From: Prevotella sp.
Lineage (GTDB): Bacteria > Bacteroidota > Bacteroidia > Bacteroidales > Bacteroidaceae
Direction of reading: 5' to 3'
DNA length: 64,000 bases
Assembly: GCA_017548275.1 (NCBI GenBank)
Contig: JAFZAH010000023.1
Span: forward strand, 1-64,000
Position numbers and translations under genes: made by a program. Shown piece by piece: positions 1 to 9,747 of this stretch (within the stretch, counting starts at the first letter, position 1; the number at the start of each line of letters is the position of its first letter). The notes under the pieces were generated by a model. It had not been told where the DNA came from and did no database searches. It was given only the letters and a program-made list of their open reading frames with translations.

Positions 1-25
1 GTTTTCTTTTCTTAATAGAGAAAAT

Positions 26-33
26 TATATTTG
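26..33 (+). promoter_or_regulatory. Likely -7 box of the SusC operon promoter
   Basis: TATATTTG matches the Bacteroidetes -7 consensus TAnnTTTG and lies about 100 bases before the chosen susC start. The -33 region would fall at about positions 1-6, where only a T-rich stretch is visible at the window edge, so the promoter is only half supported. Confidence 0.5.
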
Positions 34-133
34 CAAAATACAAAAGTGCTTGATTTGTGATTTTAGTTGGTTAAAACCTTTACATTATACATCTAAGCGG
101 ACTTATTTTTATTATAATAATACGAGTGAGTTT

Positions 134-3100
134 ATGAAAAAAAGTTTAACGATTCTTCTATCCATGTTGTTCCTCGGAGTAGGAATGGCATGGGCGCAAA
201 CGACCATCACGGGTAGCGTGGTGACGCAGGAAGAGGGCGAACCCATTGTAGGGGCCACAGTTCGGGTTGTGGGCACACAACAAGGTACGGTGACCGACAT
301 CAATGGCGCGTTTACTCTATCAGTGCCCAACACCAATGCTGAATTGCAGATATCCTATGTAGGATATGCCTCGCAGACAGTGCCAGCCCGTAATGGAATG
401 AAAGTCGCTTTGTCGTCTGACGAAAACGTACTCAGTGAGGTGGTCGTCACCGCTCTGGGCATCAAACGCTCAGCCAAAGCATTAGGCTATTCAGCCACAG
501 CCGTCAATGGTGAGGAAATCGCCAAAGTGCGTACTAACGACATCATGAGTAGTATCGCCGGTAAAGTGGCAGGTGTATCCATTTCAAGTACATCATCCGA
601 CCCCGGTTCGTCAAATGCCGTCATCATCCGCGGTATCAGTTCACTGAGCGGCTCCAACCAGCCTCTTTATGTCATCGATGGTGTGCCGATGGTCAACACG
701 GCAGTTTACAGTTCAGACGGACTTAACAGCGGTTATGACTTCGGTAACGGTGCCGGTGCAGTTAACCCTGACGACGTGGAGAGCATGACCGTGCTGAAAG
801 GTGCTGCCGCTACCGCACTCTATGGTAGCCGTGCTGCTAACGGCGTCATCCTCATCACTACCAAGTCCGGTCAGAAACAGACCAAGGGCATCGGTATCGA
901 GTATAACGGCGGTCTGCAGTGGGAAAGCGTGCTCCGTCTGCCTCAACAACAGAATGACTTCGGTCAGGGTTGGTACGGAAACAAGACCTACGACGAGAAC
1001 GGTTCTTGGGGTCCGAAGTTCGACGGCTCCATCCTCCGCTATGGTACGATTTATGACTATCAGCAGAACATGAAGTCGTATGTGGCTATCCCGTCAAACT
1101 ACAAGGATTTCTTCGACACAGGTTTCCGCTATAACAACAGCGTGTCTTTCAACGGTGCCACCGATACATCCACGTTCTTCCTATCGCTCTCGCAAATCAA
1201 GGAAGACGGTATTATTCCTACCGACGCCGACAGTTACCGTAAGTACACCTTCGCCGGCCGTGCAAGCCACAAAATCAAGGATGTGACACTGAGCATGTCG
1301 GTCAACTACGCATGGAACTCCAACGACTTCGTGACCACTGGTCAGAAGACGGGCTCTATGTATAACGCCATCATGCAGACTCCGCGTGATATCGCAATTA
1401 CCGAGTATAAGGATATGGACAATCCGTTCTCCTCACCGGGTTACTATTACACTCCTTACGGTGTGACCAACCCCTATTACATTCTGGAGAACTACCTCAA
1501 CAACTATGAGGGTTCACGTTTCTACGGTAAACTGCAATTTGACTATGACTTCCTGAAGTATTTCCGCCTGACTTACCGCTTTGGTCTTGACACTCAGACG
1601 GGCCACCGCAACACAGGACAGCCCAACCTCGAGAAACTCTTCGCAGGCACTCCCAATGGTGGTGATCTCACAGGTGAGACCGGTGGTGTGAGTCAGCAGA
1701 CCACACGCCAGCGCGAAATCAACCACGACTTGATGGTCACCTTCGACAAAGACTTGATTGAAGACCTCCATCTCAACGCAGTGGCTGGTTTCAACGGCAA
1801 TGAGCGCAAATATTCCTATCTCTTCGCATCGGTTGACAACCTCACCATTCCCACATGGTACGACTTGAGCAACTCGTCGGAGATTCCTTCCATCGCTACC
1901 TATAAGAGCAAACGCCGCCTTGTGGGTCTCTATGGACAGGCCGAACTGGCGTGGCGCAACATGCTCTATCTGACGCTGACAGCACGTAACGACTGGTCAT
2001 CGACACTGCCGAAGGGCAACCGCTCATTCTTCTATCCCGGTATCACAGCCAGTTGGATTTTCACCGAACTGCTCAACGATGACATCAAAAAATACGTCTC
2101 ATTCGGTAAACTCCGCGCAGCATGGGGTAAGACCGGTAACGATGCCGGCGTTTATATGACCCAATCTGTCTATGCCCAGGCAGGTAGCAGTTCATCTGGT
2201 TGGGGCTCCAGTAGTTTCCCCTTCACCAAGACAGGTACCAACGCCTTCACCATGGGCAATGTTTTGGGTAGCACTAATCTCAGCCCGGAGATGTCAACAG
2301 AGTTTGAGGTCGGTTTGAACATGGCCTTCTTCCAGAACCGCTTCTCGTTCGACTTCTCCTACTATAACCGCAACACAGACAAGCAGATCTTCTCACTGAA
2401 CATGGATCCGGCATCCGGCTACACTGCCATGAACACCAACCTCGGTAAGGTGCGCAACCAAGGTATCGAGTTGCTGGTCAATGTGACACCCGTCAAGACG
2501 CGTGACTTCCAGTGGGATCTCTCTTGGAACTTCACCAAGAACAAGAACAAGGTGCTCGACCTGCCCGATGAACTCGGTGGTCAGGCACAGATTTATGGTT
2601 TCACTGGCGGTACAGGACTTTATGCCATCGAAGGTGAGGAACTCGGTATCTTCAAGGCATATACCTCGCAGAAAGACCCCGAAGGACATATCGTTGTCAA
2701 CAAAAACGGTATTCCTGTAGCCACCTCAGACTTGGTGGTCATGGGTTCTATGAACCATAAATACATGATGGGTTTCGGCACGACTCTCAGATACCAAGGC
2801 ATATCACTCGCCATCAACTTCGACTACCGTAAAGGTGGTTTGATGTTCTCACGTACAAAGGATATCCAGTATTTCGTGGGTAACGCCATTCAGACAGCAT
2901 ACAACAGCCGTAATCCGTGGGTTGTTCCCAACTCTGTTGTCGCTGTCACCGATGATGACGGAAACGTGCTCTCTTATGAGACCAACACCACACCGCTCAC
3001 ACCGACCCAAATTTACAACTATTGGAACAACGGTGCAAACGATATGGACGCCGCATTCCTCGTGGACAAGACCTACCTGAAACTGCGTAGCGTAGTGCTT

Positions 3101-3319
3101 TCTTGGGAACTGCCCAAACAGTGGCTCGCAAAGACTTTCCTCACAGGTGTCTCTGTCTCGCTGTTCGGTAACAACCTCTTCTTGTGGACTCCGAAGAGCA
3201 ATACCTTCATCGATCCCGAAACGACATCGTTCGGTAACGATCTTGAGGGTAACTTCGGTGAATACTCAACCAACCCCAGTTCACGCAAGTTTGGTTTCAA
3301 CCTGAATCTAAAATTTTAA
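134..3319 (+). CDS. SusC/RagA-family TonB-dependent outer-membrane transporter
   Basis: This is the transport barrel of a SusC/SusD pair, which moves oligosaccharides or peptides across the outer membrane using TonB energy. The product has 1061 residues. I chose the ATG at 134 because it begins a clear signal peptide (MKKSLTILL...AWAQ, about 22 residues); the frame is open further upstream but that part does not look like protein. A carboxypeptidase-regulatory-like domain (about 25-105) precedes the plug (about 110-230, with LYVIDGVPM, typical of SusC). The barrel fills the rest and ends in phenylalanine, as outer-membrane proteins do. The SusD partner starts 7 bases after the stop. The substrate cannot be read from sequence. 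Confidence 0.95.
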   Translation: MKKSLTILLSMLFLGVGMAWAQTTITGSVVTQEEGEPIVGATVRVVGTQQGTVTDINGAFTLSVPNTNAELQISYVGYASQTVPARNGMKVALSSDENVLSEVVVTALGIKRSAKALGYSATAVNGEEIAKVRTNDIMSSIAGKVAGVSISSTSSDPGSSNAVIIRGISSLSGSNQPLYVIDGVPMVNTAVYSSDGLNSGYDFGNGAGAVNPDDVESMTVLKGAAATALYGSRAANGVILITTKSGQKQTKGIGIEYNGGLQWESVLRLPQQQNDFGQGWYGNKTYDENGSWGPKFDGSILRYGTIYDYQQNMKSYVAIPSNYKDFFDTGFRYNNSVSFNGATDTSTFFLSLSQIKEDGIIPTDADSYRKYTFAGRASHKIKDVTLSMSVNYAWNSNDFVTTGQKTGSMYNAIMQTPRDIAITEYKDMDNPFSSPGYYYTPYGVTNPYYILENYLNNYEGSRFYGKLQFDYDFLKYFRLTYRFGLDTQTGHRNTGQPNLEKLFAGTPNGGDLTGETGGVSQQTTRQREINHDLMVTFDKDLIEDLHLNAVAGFNGNERKYSYLFASVDNLTIPTWYDLSNSSEIPSIATYKSKRRLVGLYGQAELAWRNMLYLTLTARNDWSSTLPKGNRSFFYPGITASWIFTELLNDDIKKYVSFGKLRAAWGKTGNDAGVYMTQSVYAQAGSSSSGWGSSSFPFTKTGTNAFTMGNVLGSTNLSPEMSTEFEVGLNMAFFQNRFSFDFSYYNRNTDKQIFSLNMDPASGYTAMNTNLGKVRNQGIELLVNVTPVKTRDFQWDLSWNFTKNKNKVLDLPDELGGQAQIYGFTGGTGLYAIEGEELGIFKAYTSQKDPEGHIVVNKNGIPVATSDLVVMGSMNHKYMMGFGTTLRYQGISLAINFDYRKGGLMFSRTKDIQYFVGNAIQTAYNSRNPWVVPNSVVAVTDDDGNVLSYETNTTPLTPTQIYNYWNNGANDMDAAFLVDKTYLKLRSVVLSWELPKQWLAKTFLTGVSVSLFGNNLFLWTPKSNTFIDPETTSFGNDLEGNFGEYSTNPSSRKFGFNLNLKF

Positions 3320-3326
3320 TTCTTAG

Positions 3327-4829
3327 ATGATTATGAAAAAGATATTTCTATATATAACCGCTGGCGTGTTTGCTCTGACAAGTTGTGACCTCGACATCAA
3401 TGACGACCCCAACTATCCTGCAGAAACGGATGTGACCGCCGACCTCCTGTTCCCGGCCGTCGAGAACTCCATTGCCGACTGTGTGGGTGACCAGATGTTC
3501 AACTATGCGGGATTTTTTGCACAGTACTTTGAGCAGGCACCGACGGCCAACCAGTACAATGACCTGGCCGAACTCAACCTCGACGAGGGCTCTGACCTCT
3601 TCGTGCGCTGTTACAGAAACCTCTACTCTGGCGCACTTACCGACATCAACCAGATTTTGGCTAAAACCACCAATCCCTCTGATGTCTTCGCATGTGCTGT
3701 CATGCGCGTGCAGGCATTCCAACTGTTGGTGGATAACCTCAGTGACGTTCCCTATACCGAGGCGTTGCAAGGCATTGACAATGCCATGCCTAAATGGGAT
3801 GACGGACAGTCCGTTTATGAGGGTGTGCTCAAAGAACTCGACGAGGCTGAGGCAAACCTCAGCAACGACGACATGTCGCTTACTGATCCGTTGCTCAACA
3901 AGAATATGAACGAATGGAAAGGCTATGCCAACGCTCTGCGTCTGCGTATGTATCTCCGCCTGATTGACGGTGGTGTCAATGCAGCGGATTACACCAACAA
4001 GGCCAAAGCACTCGTTTCGAAGAATGAATTCTTCACTGGCGATGTGGCATGGGATGTCTATTCCAATGCTTCCGGACAGTACAATCCTTGGTATGACTCT
4101 TATTACAGCCTCGGAACCATCAACCATTGTGCTGCTTATCCTATCGTCAGTTACATGAGAATCACCGGCGACCCGCGTATCGCTTACGCATTGTCTCCCA
4201 GTGAAGAGACTGGCGGATACGTAGGACAGATTCCCGGTGCTAAGACGACCACTGGCGACTGGCTCGGCATCAGTTCTGACTATAACAACGATTTCGTGAG
4301 CCTGGTGAATTATAAGGTTATGCGGGCTGCTCCCATCTATCTCTTTACACAGAGTGAATTGCAGTTCCTCATCGCTGAGGTGCAGTTGAGATTCAACAAC
4401 AACGCCGCTGCAGCCAAAGAGGCTTACGAAGCAGGTGTGATGTCCGACTTCGAATTGAAAAAGATTGAAGGTGCAGAGGATTTCCTCGCTTCACAGCGCA
4501 CTTCTTGGGATGCTCAAAGTGGTACGGCCAACCAACTTAACCTCATCTATAAGCAGAAATGGGTGGCTCTCTTCATGTGCGACCACATGGAGGCTTGGTC
4601 GGAAATCCGCCGTACTGACGTGCCGGCGCTCTCAAGCGCTTCCGCTGAGGATATATTCTCCGATGCTACCGTCTATACACCGGGCGACATGATTGCCCCC
4701 GCTGTCAACCACATCGTTGCAGGCGGATTGGCAAAACGTGTGCCTTATCCAAGCATCGCACGTTCGCTCAACCCCAATACGCCTCCTGCAAAGACCTTGA
4801 ACGAAAGGGTATTCTGGGATGCTAAATAA
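3327..4829 (+). CDS. SusD/RagB-like surface lipoprotein
   Basis: This is the nutrient-binding lipoprotein that caps the preceding SusC-like channel. It has 500 residues, within the SusD range. The N-terminus has a short hydrophobic stretch ending in the lipobox LTSC, so Cys20 is the likely lipidated residue, followed by acidic DLDINDDPN, a common start of the SusD-like_2 group. The start could be ATG 3327 or the in-frame ATG 3333; the second gives the cleaner MKK signal start. Helical, TPR-like segments follow (for example QAFQLLVDNLSDVPYTEAL and WKGYANALRLRMYLRL). It lies in one transcription unit with susC and the next two lipoproteins. Confidence 0.93.
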   Translation: MIMKKIFLYITAGVFALTSCDLDINDDPNYPAETDVTADLLFPAVENSIADCVGDQMFNYAGFFAQYFEQAPTANQYNDLAELNLDEGSDLFVRCYRNLYSGALTDINQILAKTTNPSDVFACAVMRVQAFQLLVDNLSDVPYTEALQGIDNAMPKWDDGQSVYEGVLKELDEAEANLSNDDMSLTDPLLNKNMNEWKGYANALRLRMYLRLIDGGVNAADYTNKAKALVSKNEFFTGDVAWDVYSNASGQYNPWYDSYYSLGTINHCAAYPIVSYMRITGDPRIAYALSPSEETGGYVGQIPGAKTTTGDWLGISSDYNNDFVSLVNYKVMRAAPIYLFTQSELQFLIAEVQLRFNNNAAAAKEAYEAGVMSDFELKKIEGAEDFLASQRTSWDAQSGTANQLNLIYKQKWVALFMCDHMEAWSEIRRTDVPALSSASAEDIFSDATVYTPGDMIAPAVNHIVAGGLAKRVPYPSIARSLNPNTPPAKTLNERVFWDAK

Positions 4830-4850
4830 TAACTATAAAAGATTATAACG

Positions 4851-5579
4851 ATGAAAAAAGCATTATTATATACAATGACACTCTGCGCAGTCCTGTTTGG
4901 ACTCACGGCGTGTAATGACGATAATGACGCACTCACCGATTCCGTGCTCACCACCTATCCCCACTTCACCATGCTGGGCGATGAGTTTACCGAGGTGAAC
5001 CTGGGCGAACCCTATGTTGATGCCGGATGTACGGCCACATTGGGCGGTGTTGACGTCACTTCGCAAATTGTCACCACGGGATTGGACGAGATAGATACCA
5101 ACAAAGCCGGTTTCTATTATATCACGTATTCCATGGTTAATGCCGACGGGTATGTGAAGTCCGTGACGCGCACCGTGGCGGTCTTCGACCCCTCTGTCGA
5201 TACCGACCTCTCGGGAAACTATGTTACCACGACAGGCACCATATGCAATATCTTCTCCAGTGGTGGTAAGTTGCCTCTTATAGGTATGTCCATAACAGTT
5301 GATAAGATATTGCCGGGATTGTTCAATGTCAGTGACCTTATCGGCGGTCTCTATGACCAGTATGTGGGTTATGGCAGCGACTACGCCATGCAGGGAGTCA
5401 TCCAACTGACCGCAGATAACAAGATTATCGTTCTCGATGGTTTGGTGCCGGGATGGGGTGATTCGTTCGATGTGGCTTACGATGGTGAATATAATCCCGA
5501 GACAGGTGCTATATCATGGGCGGTAGAATATGCCGGACTCTATCTTATCGAAGTAGTTATCATACCTGAAACAGAATAA
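4851..5579 (+). CDS. Surface lipoprotein with DUF5011-like Ig domain
   Basis: A 242-residue lipoprotein: the signal sequence ends at the lipobox LTAC (Cys21), followed by acidic residues NDDND, a common surface-export context in Bacteroidetes lipoproteins. Residues about 38-110 look like the DUF5011/BT_2262-type immunoglobulin-like domain (VNLGEPYVDAGCTATLGGVD, then NKAGFYYITYSMVNADGY). The C-terminal half is beta-rich and unrecognised. Such proteins usually accompany SusC/SusD pairs as accessory glycan- or peptide-binding subunits, so that role is inferred from context. Its stop codon overlaps the next start by one base, so the two are probably translated together. Confidence 0.85.
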   Translation: MKKALLYTMTLCAVLFGLTACNDDNDALTDSVLTTYPHFTMLGDEFTEVNLGEPYVDAGCTATLGGVDVTSQIVTTGLDEIDTNKAGFYYITYSMVNADGYVKSVTRTVAVFDPSVDTDLSGNYVTTTGTICNIFSSGGKLPLIGMSITVDKILPGLFNVSDLIGGLYDQYVGYGSDYAMQGVIQLTADNKIIVLDGLVPGWGDSFDVAYDGEYNPETGAISWAVEYAGLYLIEVVIIPETE

Positions 5580-6136
5580 TGATTATGAAGAAATATTTAA
5601 TTTCAGCAGCCATGAGTGTGCTGCTCGCTATGGGATTCACAGCATGTGACCCTGAGACTGACGAAAAACCTGGAGGCACCGCCATCGAGAAAATGTGCGG
5701 TTATTGGGATGTCCAGTCTGATGCAGTAGATGAAAACGGTGAGGTGGTATTTGAAGACCCGTTCGATGATGGTGTCGTTGCTGTCTACACTTACAATACA
5801 GCCGACGAAAGCACTACGAAGATGTGGATTGATGACCGAGGCGGAAAGAACATCGGAAACCACAACTTCAAGTTCCTTGCCGACATCAATTATGCGGCTG
5901 GTACGTTCTCTGCAATAGATGTGGTCTATCATGACAACCAGTACAAACTGGAAGAACCGGGCACGGCTATCATTTCTAATGGTAAAATCGTGGAGAACGG
6001 TGGACTCAACTTGCATGGTAAACCTTGGGATACCATTGAGTTCGACATCATGTTCTCTGATGACCCCTATCCCGAGGCTTACGGCTATCACCATTATCAT
6101 GTGTATGGCCAGCGCCACACCGGATTTACTGAGTAA
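5579..6136 (+). CDS. Lipoprotein of the lipid-binding putative hydrolase family (PF12888-like)
   Basis: A 185-residue lipoprotein, last gene of the SusC/SusD unit. The signal peptide ends in FTAC (Cys23). ATG 5579 overlaps the previous stop (TAATG); the in-frame ATG 5585 (MKKYLISAAM) is an equally good start. The mature part, with GTAIEKMCGYWDVQ near residue 34 and a beta-rich body with many aromatic residues, resembles the Bacteroidetes family named lipid-binding putative hydrolase, often found directly after SusC/SusD and DUF5011 lipoproteins. The family assignment is from memory of its pattern; enzymatic activity is not demonstrated by any motif I can point to. A strong terminator follows about 65 bases downstream. 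Confidence 0.8.
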   Translation: MIMKKYLISAAMSVLLAMGFTACDPETDEKPGGTAIEKMCGYWDVQSDAVDENGEVVFEDPFDDGVVAVYTYNTADESTTKMWIDDRGGKNIGNHNFKFLADINYAAGTFSAIDVVYHDNQYKLEEPGTAIISNGKIVENGGLNLHGKPWDTIEFDIMFSDDPYPEAYGYHHYHVYGQRHTGFTE

Positions 6137-6199
6137 TCGGACATACATCAAATCATGAGCGGTACGCTGGTCATGTTCAGCGGCACCAAAATACTTCTA

Positions 6200-6231
6200 C
6201 CGGGACGTCCATATCGACGCCCCGGTTTTTT
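6200..6231 (+). terminator. Rho-independent terminator after the SusC operon
   Basis: CCGGGACGTC (6200-6209) pairs with GACGCCCCGG (6216-6225), one mismatch in 10 bp, six-base loop, followed by six T. It closes the four-gene operon. Confidence 0.9.
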
Positions 6232-6270
6232 ATCCCTTTTCTCTCTTTTTTACGTTTTTCTCCATTACTA

Positions 6271-6302
6271 TTTGTGAAAAACGTGAAAAATTAGTATATT
6301 TG
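6271..6302 (+). promoter_or_regulatory. Bacteroidetes promoter for the HerA-like gene
   Basis: TTTG at 6271-6274 and TATATTTG at 6295-6302 are separated by exactly 20 bases, a near-perfect -33/-7 pair. The start codon is about 50 bases downstream. Confidence 0.85.
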
Positions 6303-6351
6303 CATCGATACACTATCAAACAGACTGAGCAATAACCAAAACAATCAAGAT

Positions 6352-7932
6352 ATGTACGACAGAGAACACGGTTTATACATCGCTCACTGCGAAGCAGGGG
6401 CGCTGAGTGTCATAGGAAAGATGGCCAACAGGCACGGACTCATCGCCGGTGCCACGGGTACGGGTAAAACGGTCACACTGCAAGTGATGGCCGAGTCGTT
6501 CTGCCAAGCGGGCGTGCCTTGCTTCATGGCGGATATGAAAGGCGACCTCTCAGGCATCTCACAACCCGGACAGATGAGCAAGTTCATCGAGAAACGATTG
6601 CCGGAGTTCGGCATCGAGAACCCGCACTTCCAGAGTTGCCCTGTGCAGTTCTTAGATGTCTATGGCGAACAGGGACACCCCATGCGCACCACCATTTCGC
6701 AGATGGGACCGCAACTCATCTCACGACTGTTGCAACTCAATGAGACGCAGGACGGTGTACTCAACATCGTCTTCCGTATCGCCGACGACCGCGGACTGCT
6801 CATTCTTGACCTCAAAGACCTGCGCTCCATGCTCGATTATGTGTCGAAACACGCCGCGGAATACACTACCCAATACGGCAATATCTCAGCCGCATCTGTC
6901 GGTGCCATACAACGGGCATTGCTGCAATTGGAAAGTCAGGGTGCCGACCAGTTCTTCGGAGAACCGGCTTTCGACATCTACGACCTGATGCAGACCGAAG
7001 GCGGAAAGGGCGTGATGAGCGTTCTGGCTGCCGACAAACTCATGATGCAGCCCAAACTCTATTCCACCTTCCTGCTCTGGCTTATGAGCGAACTCTATTC
7101 CACGCTGCCCGAGGTAGGCGACCAGGAACTGCCAAAACTCGTGTTCTTCTTCGACGAGGCGCACATGCTCTTTGAGGGCACTTCCAAGGCGTTGCTCGAC
7201 AAGATAGAGCAGGTCATCCGACTCATCCGCTCGAAGGGCGTCGGAATCTATTTCATCACACAAAGTCCGTCAGACATCCCCGAGAGCATCCTCGGACAAT
7301 TGGGTAACCGTGTTCAGCATGCCCTCCGCGCTTATACGCCGAAAGACCAGAAAGCGGTGAAGACAGCCGCCGATACCTTCCGCGCCAACCCCGCTTTCAA
7401 GACCGACGAGGCCATCATGCAACTCGAGACGGGTGAAGCGCTCGTCAGTTTCCTCGACGAAAAGGGTGCACCGAGCATAGTGGAGCGCGCCAAAGTGCTC
7501 TTCCCCCTCTCACAGATAGGTGCCATCGATATCGACCAGCGCGCCGACATCCTGCGTCGCAGCCGTCTCAAGGGTAAATACGACAAGATGATTGACCGCG
7601 AGAGTGCCTACGAGATTCTGGTAAAAGAGGCAGAAAAGGAAGCCAAGGAGGCCGAGAAAGCCGCCAAGGAGGCTGAAAAAGAAAAAGAGAAGAGCAAAGG
7701 CGGCAAGAAGAAAAAGGGATTCTTCAGCAAGGTGCTCAAAGCCATCGTCACAGCCCTTACCTCGACTCTCGCTGCCATCGTCGGTGCTTTCGTTACCAGT
7801 AAAGTGACAGGCAAGGAGTCGAAGAGTAAGAAATCGGCCGGGGAGAAAGTGGTGAAAAACGCCACCACCGCTGCCACGCGCACCATCACACGCGAAATCA
7901 CCCGCGATATCCTCGGAAATTTGATAAAATAA
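6352..7932 (+). CDS. HerA-like ATPase (DUF853/YjgR family)
   Basis: A 526-residue P-loop ATPase related to the HerA/FtsK DNA translocases; the YjgR/DUF853 branch has no settled role. Walker A is GATGTGKT (33-40) and Walker B VFFFDEAH lies at about 264-271, with a later [17 protein letters not shown] segment typical of the family. Residues about 424-460 are a Lys/Glu/Ala-rich charged helix, followed by a hydrophobic stretch (about 463-487) that could be a membrane-associating helix, then a basic tail. It is alone in its transcription unit: own promoter upstream, a terminator on one side and a convergent gene on the other. No nuclease NurA or phage partner is nearby, so a defence role is not suggested by context. 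Confidence 0.88.
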   Translation: MYDREHGLYIAHCEAGALSVIGKMANRHGLIAGATGTGKTVTLQVMAESFCQAGVPCFMADMKGDLSGISQPGQMSKFIEKRLPEFGIENPHFQSCPVQFLDVYGEQGHPMRTTISQMGPQLISRLLQLNETQDGVLNIVFRIADDRGLLILDLKDLRSMLDYVSKHAAEYTTQYGNISAASVGAIQRALLQLESQGADQFFGEPAFDIYDLMQTEGGKGVMSVLAADKLMMQPKLYSTFLLWLMSELYSTLPEVGDQELPKLVFFFDEAHMLFEGTSKALLDKIEQVIRLIRSKGVGIYFITQSPSDIPESILGQLGNRVQHALRAYTPKDQKAVKTAADTFRANPAFKTDEAIMQLETGEALVSFLDEKGAPSIVERAKVLFPLSQIGAIDIDQRADILRRSRLKGKYDKMIDRESAYEILVKEAEKEAKEAEKAAKEAEKEKEKSKGGKKKKGFFSKVLKAIVTALTSTLAAIVGAFVTSKVTGKESKSKKSAGEKVVKNATTAATRTITREITRDILGNLIK

Positions 7933-7943
7933 GAGAGGGTATA

Positions 7944-8033
7944 AGGTTATGAGGTTTTAAGGTTGTAAGGTGATGTGTTCTCATTGCAAAACAGAGACTA
8001 TCCACACCTCATAACCTTAAAACCTCACAACTT
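7944..8033. repeat. Long imperfect inverted repeat between convergent genes
   Basis: The arms 7944-7972 and 8005-8033 match at 25 of 29 positions when one is reverse-complemented; all four differences are transitions. The motif AGGTTTTAAGGTT occurs in each arm. It sits between two convergent genes and touches the stop codon of the leftward gene, so a bidirectional terminator is plausible, though T-runs are weak. It is made of the same kind of short words seen in other spacers of this window. Confidence 0.75.
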
Positions 8034-8581
8034 TATTTCTTCACCACTTTCTTGGCGGTATGGTCGTCGTAGGTGATGATTTGCACACCGCTGGCAGAAG
8101 GGCTTACAGAACGGCCCGTCACGTCGTATCTCGCCACCTTCTGGGCGGGCAGGGTAGGTGAGGGTCCGTTCATACCTACTGTTGAACCGTCGTTCTCTAT
8201 CACCACGAAGTTTTCGATGGAACTGTCATTGAACGCCGACTCGCCGATGACTAATGTGATGAAATTGCCAAATGACACCGTGCTGTGCAGTTTCAGCGTT
8301 TTGAGATATCGGGTGCCCTGAAATGCGTTGTTGCATATCCGATATACGGTGGCTGGCACCTCATACTCCTCACGCTCGTTCATGGCGGGGTATTTCACCA
8401 GCGCCACCGGCACATTGTCGTATATCATATAGAGCACGCCGTCGATGGATTTGATGGTGTTGGATGAAGAGTAATACGATGTGGTGATGTAGCCCGTGGG
8501 GTAATTGCTTAGCGTCTCCAACGTCTGGGCTTTCACGGAGAGCGCCGTGGCCATCATGGCCAGTAAGAGGATTTTTCTCAT
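8033..8581 (-). CDS. Secreted protein with a BspA-like leucine-rich segment
   Basis: A 182-residue protein with a signal peptide (MRKILLLAMMATALSVKAQ). Residues about 75-130 read like the BspA/LRR_5 type of leucine-rich repeat (VYRICNNAFQG, LKTLKLHSTV, IGESAFNDSSIENFVV). The C-terminus (ARYDVTGRSVSPSASGVQII, ending KKVVKK) resembles the short C-terminal sorting-type tails of secreted Prevotella proteins, where the pattern is YDxxGR...GxxIIxxxGKKxxxK. BspA-like proteins often mediate surface attachment, but this is a very short member and the function is unknown. It has its own promoter and is alone. Confidence 0.8.
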   Translation of the reverse strand: MRKILLLAMMATALSVKAQTLETLSNYPTGYITTSYYSSSNTIKSIDGVLYMIYDNVPVALVKYPAMNEREEYEVPATVYRICNNAFQGTRYLKTLKLHSTVSFGNFITLVIGESAFNDSSIENFVVIENDGSTVGMNGPSPTLPAQKVARYDVTGRSVSPSASGVQIITYDDHTAKKVVKK

Positions 8582-8620
8582 GGTTATTATGGATTTAATT
8601 GTGTATCTATATTACTTTTA

Positions 8621-8652
8621 CAAAGATATCGTTTTTTTCTAAAATCGCCAAG
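8621..8652 (-). promoter_or_regulatory. Promoter of the BspA-like gene
   Basis: Read on the minus strand, TATCTTTG (8628-8621) is a -7 box and CTTGG (8652-8648) supplies the TTG of a -33 box at about 20 bases spacing. The start codon lies 40 bases downstream. Confidence 0.7.
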
Positions 8653-8914
8653 ATAATATACATATAAATCACAAATGAATATGTAAATAGTTTACCTCAA
8701 AAGAGAAGAAATAATCCCCAAAGAATAAAAGCAAAATAGTTACTCATGTTTCGCATGTTAAGAAGATATAGGAAGATAAAAGGAGATAGCCGCTTTTCAG
8801 CGGCGGAAGATAGAAGACAATACTCTGTCTATCGCCCAAGATAAATTGAAAACGGTGATACGTTATCCCGTCAAAAGAGTATCAGAATAGTTGTTGAGAA
8901 AACGCAGTTCGGGT
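8653..8914. other. AT-rich intergenic stretch with no recognised gene
   Basis: Together with the promoter just before it, this fills the gap of about 330 bases between the BspA-like gene and the 3' end of the M48 protease gene. No open frame of protein-like composition was found. A weak hairpin (CCGCT/AGCGG near 8792-8806) is visible but has no T-run. No repeat shared with the other spacers was recognised. Confidence 0.5.
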
Positions 8915-9700
8915 TTAATCACACCTATATCCGTCTTTTTTTGCTTTTCCTCTCATTCGTTCTATCCTCTCGTCGAAGTCAGGATGGGAGGAAAATGCGG
9001 AGAGCAGTTTCTGGTATTTGGAGTCCTTTTCTTTAGACAAATCCTTGAGTTTCTTGAAAGCGAGTCCCATGGCCCATGGGTTTTTACCGCATTTCTTCAG
9101 GTAATTATACCCATAGTCATCCGCCTGCGTCTCATGGTATCGTGAGTGTTTCGCCGACAATGCCGCACTGGTGATGTTACCCAAATAGGAGTCGGAAAGG
9201 TCTGCCCATGTGCTGCTGACCGAACCGACGGCATCGGATGCGGCACTTCTAAGCAATGCACTGCGCCATGCTTTCTTCGAATGGCGCAGAGCCACATGTC
9301 CTATTTCGTGACCGATGACTCCCAGCAGTTCCTCATCGCTCAGAATATCCATCAATGCGGAGAAAATCCTTACACTGCCATCGGGACACGCAAAGGCGTT
9401 GTACTCCGTCGTTTGGTAAACCTTGAAGTTCAGTTTTATTCCATCGGCATCGGTCATCCCTTTGGTGATACGTTTCAGTCGTAGCGCATATTTGCTGTTG
9501 GCAGGGCACACCTTATTCCTGCGGTCCATCTCTTCGACCTCATCTTTGACGGCCTCCGCGAGTTGTTCGTTGGTGATGGTCATGGCTTGCCCCACCTTAA
9601 GTGCGCCTGAAAACACACGTGCCCAATTCGTCTGGGCTATTGCCATAGAACTTGTCAATATCCCGGCGCAAATAATGATTGTTCGAAATAATGAATGCAT
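8915..9700 (-). CDS. Secreted M48-family zinc metalloprotease
   Basis: A 261-residue peptidase with an N-terminal signal peptide (about 1-22, ending AIAQ). The zinc-binding motif HEIGH is at 131-135 and the third ligand is Glu190 in HETQAD, both as expected for M48 (BepA/HtpX-like). It lacks the membrane helices of HtpX and the TPR domain of BepA, so it is the small soluble periplasmic form (Oma1/YcaL-like) thought to degrade misfolded envelope proteins. It follows a small tail-anchored membrane protein gene by 47 bases on the same strand and is probably co-transcribed with it. Confidence 0.9.
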   Translation of the reverse strand: MHSLFRTIIICAGILTSSMAIAQTNWARVFSGALKVGQAMTITNEQLAEAVKDEVEEMDRRNKVCPANSKYALRLKRITKGMTDADGIKLNFKVYQTTEYNAFACPDGSVRIFSALMDILSDEELLGVIGHEIGHVALRHSKKAWRSALLRSAASDAVGSVSSTWADLSDSYLGNITSAALSAKHSRYHETQADDYGYNYLKKCGKNPWAMGLAFKKLKDLSKEKDSKYQKLLSAFSSHPDFDERIERMRGKAKKDGYRCD

Positions 9701-9747
9701 ATCAATGTGTTTTTTGTCAGTTTGGCAGACGGATCCTAATCGTACCC

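Noticed and set aside
3348..4127. A 259-codon frame antisense to the susD-like gene
   Set aside because: Composition is typical of the complementary strand of a coding region; the sense frame has lipobox and SusD features.
8781..8830. Possible small RNA with hairpin near 8792
   Set aside because: The stem is only about five base pairs and has no promoter or T-run; not supported.
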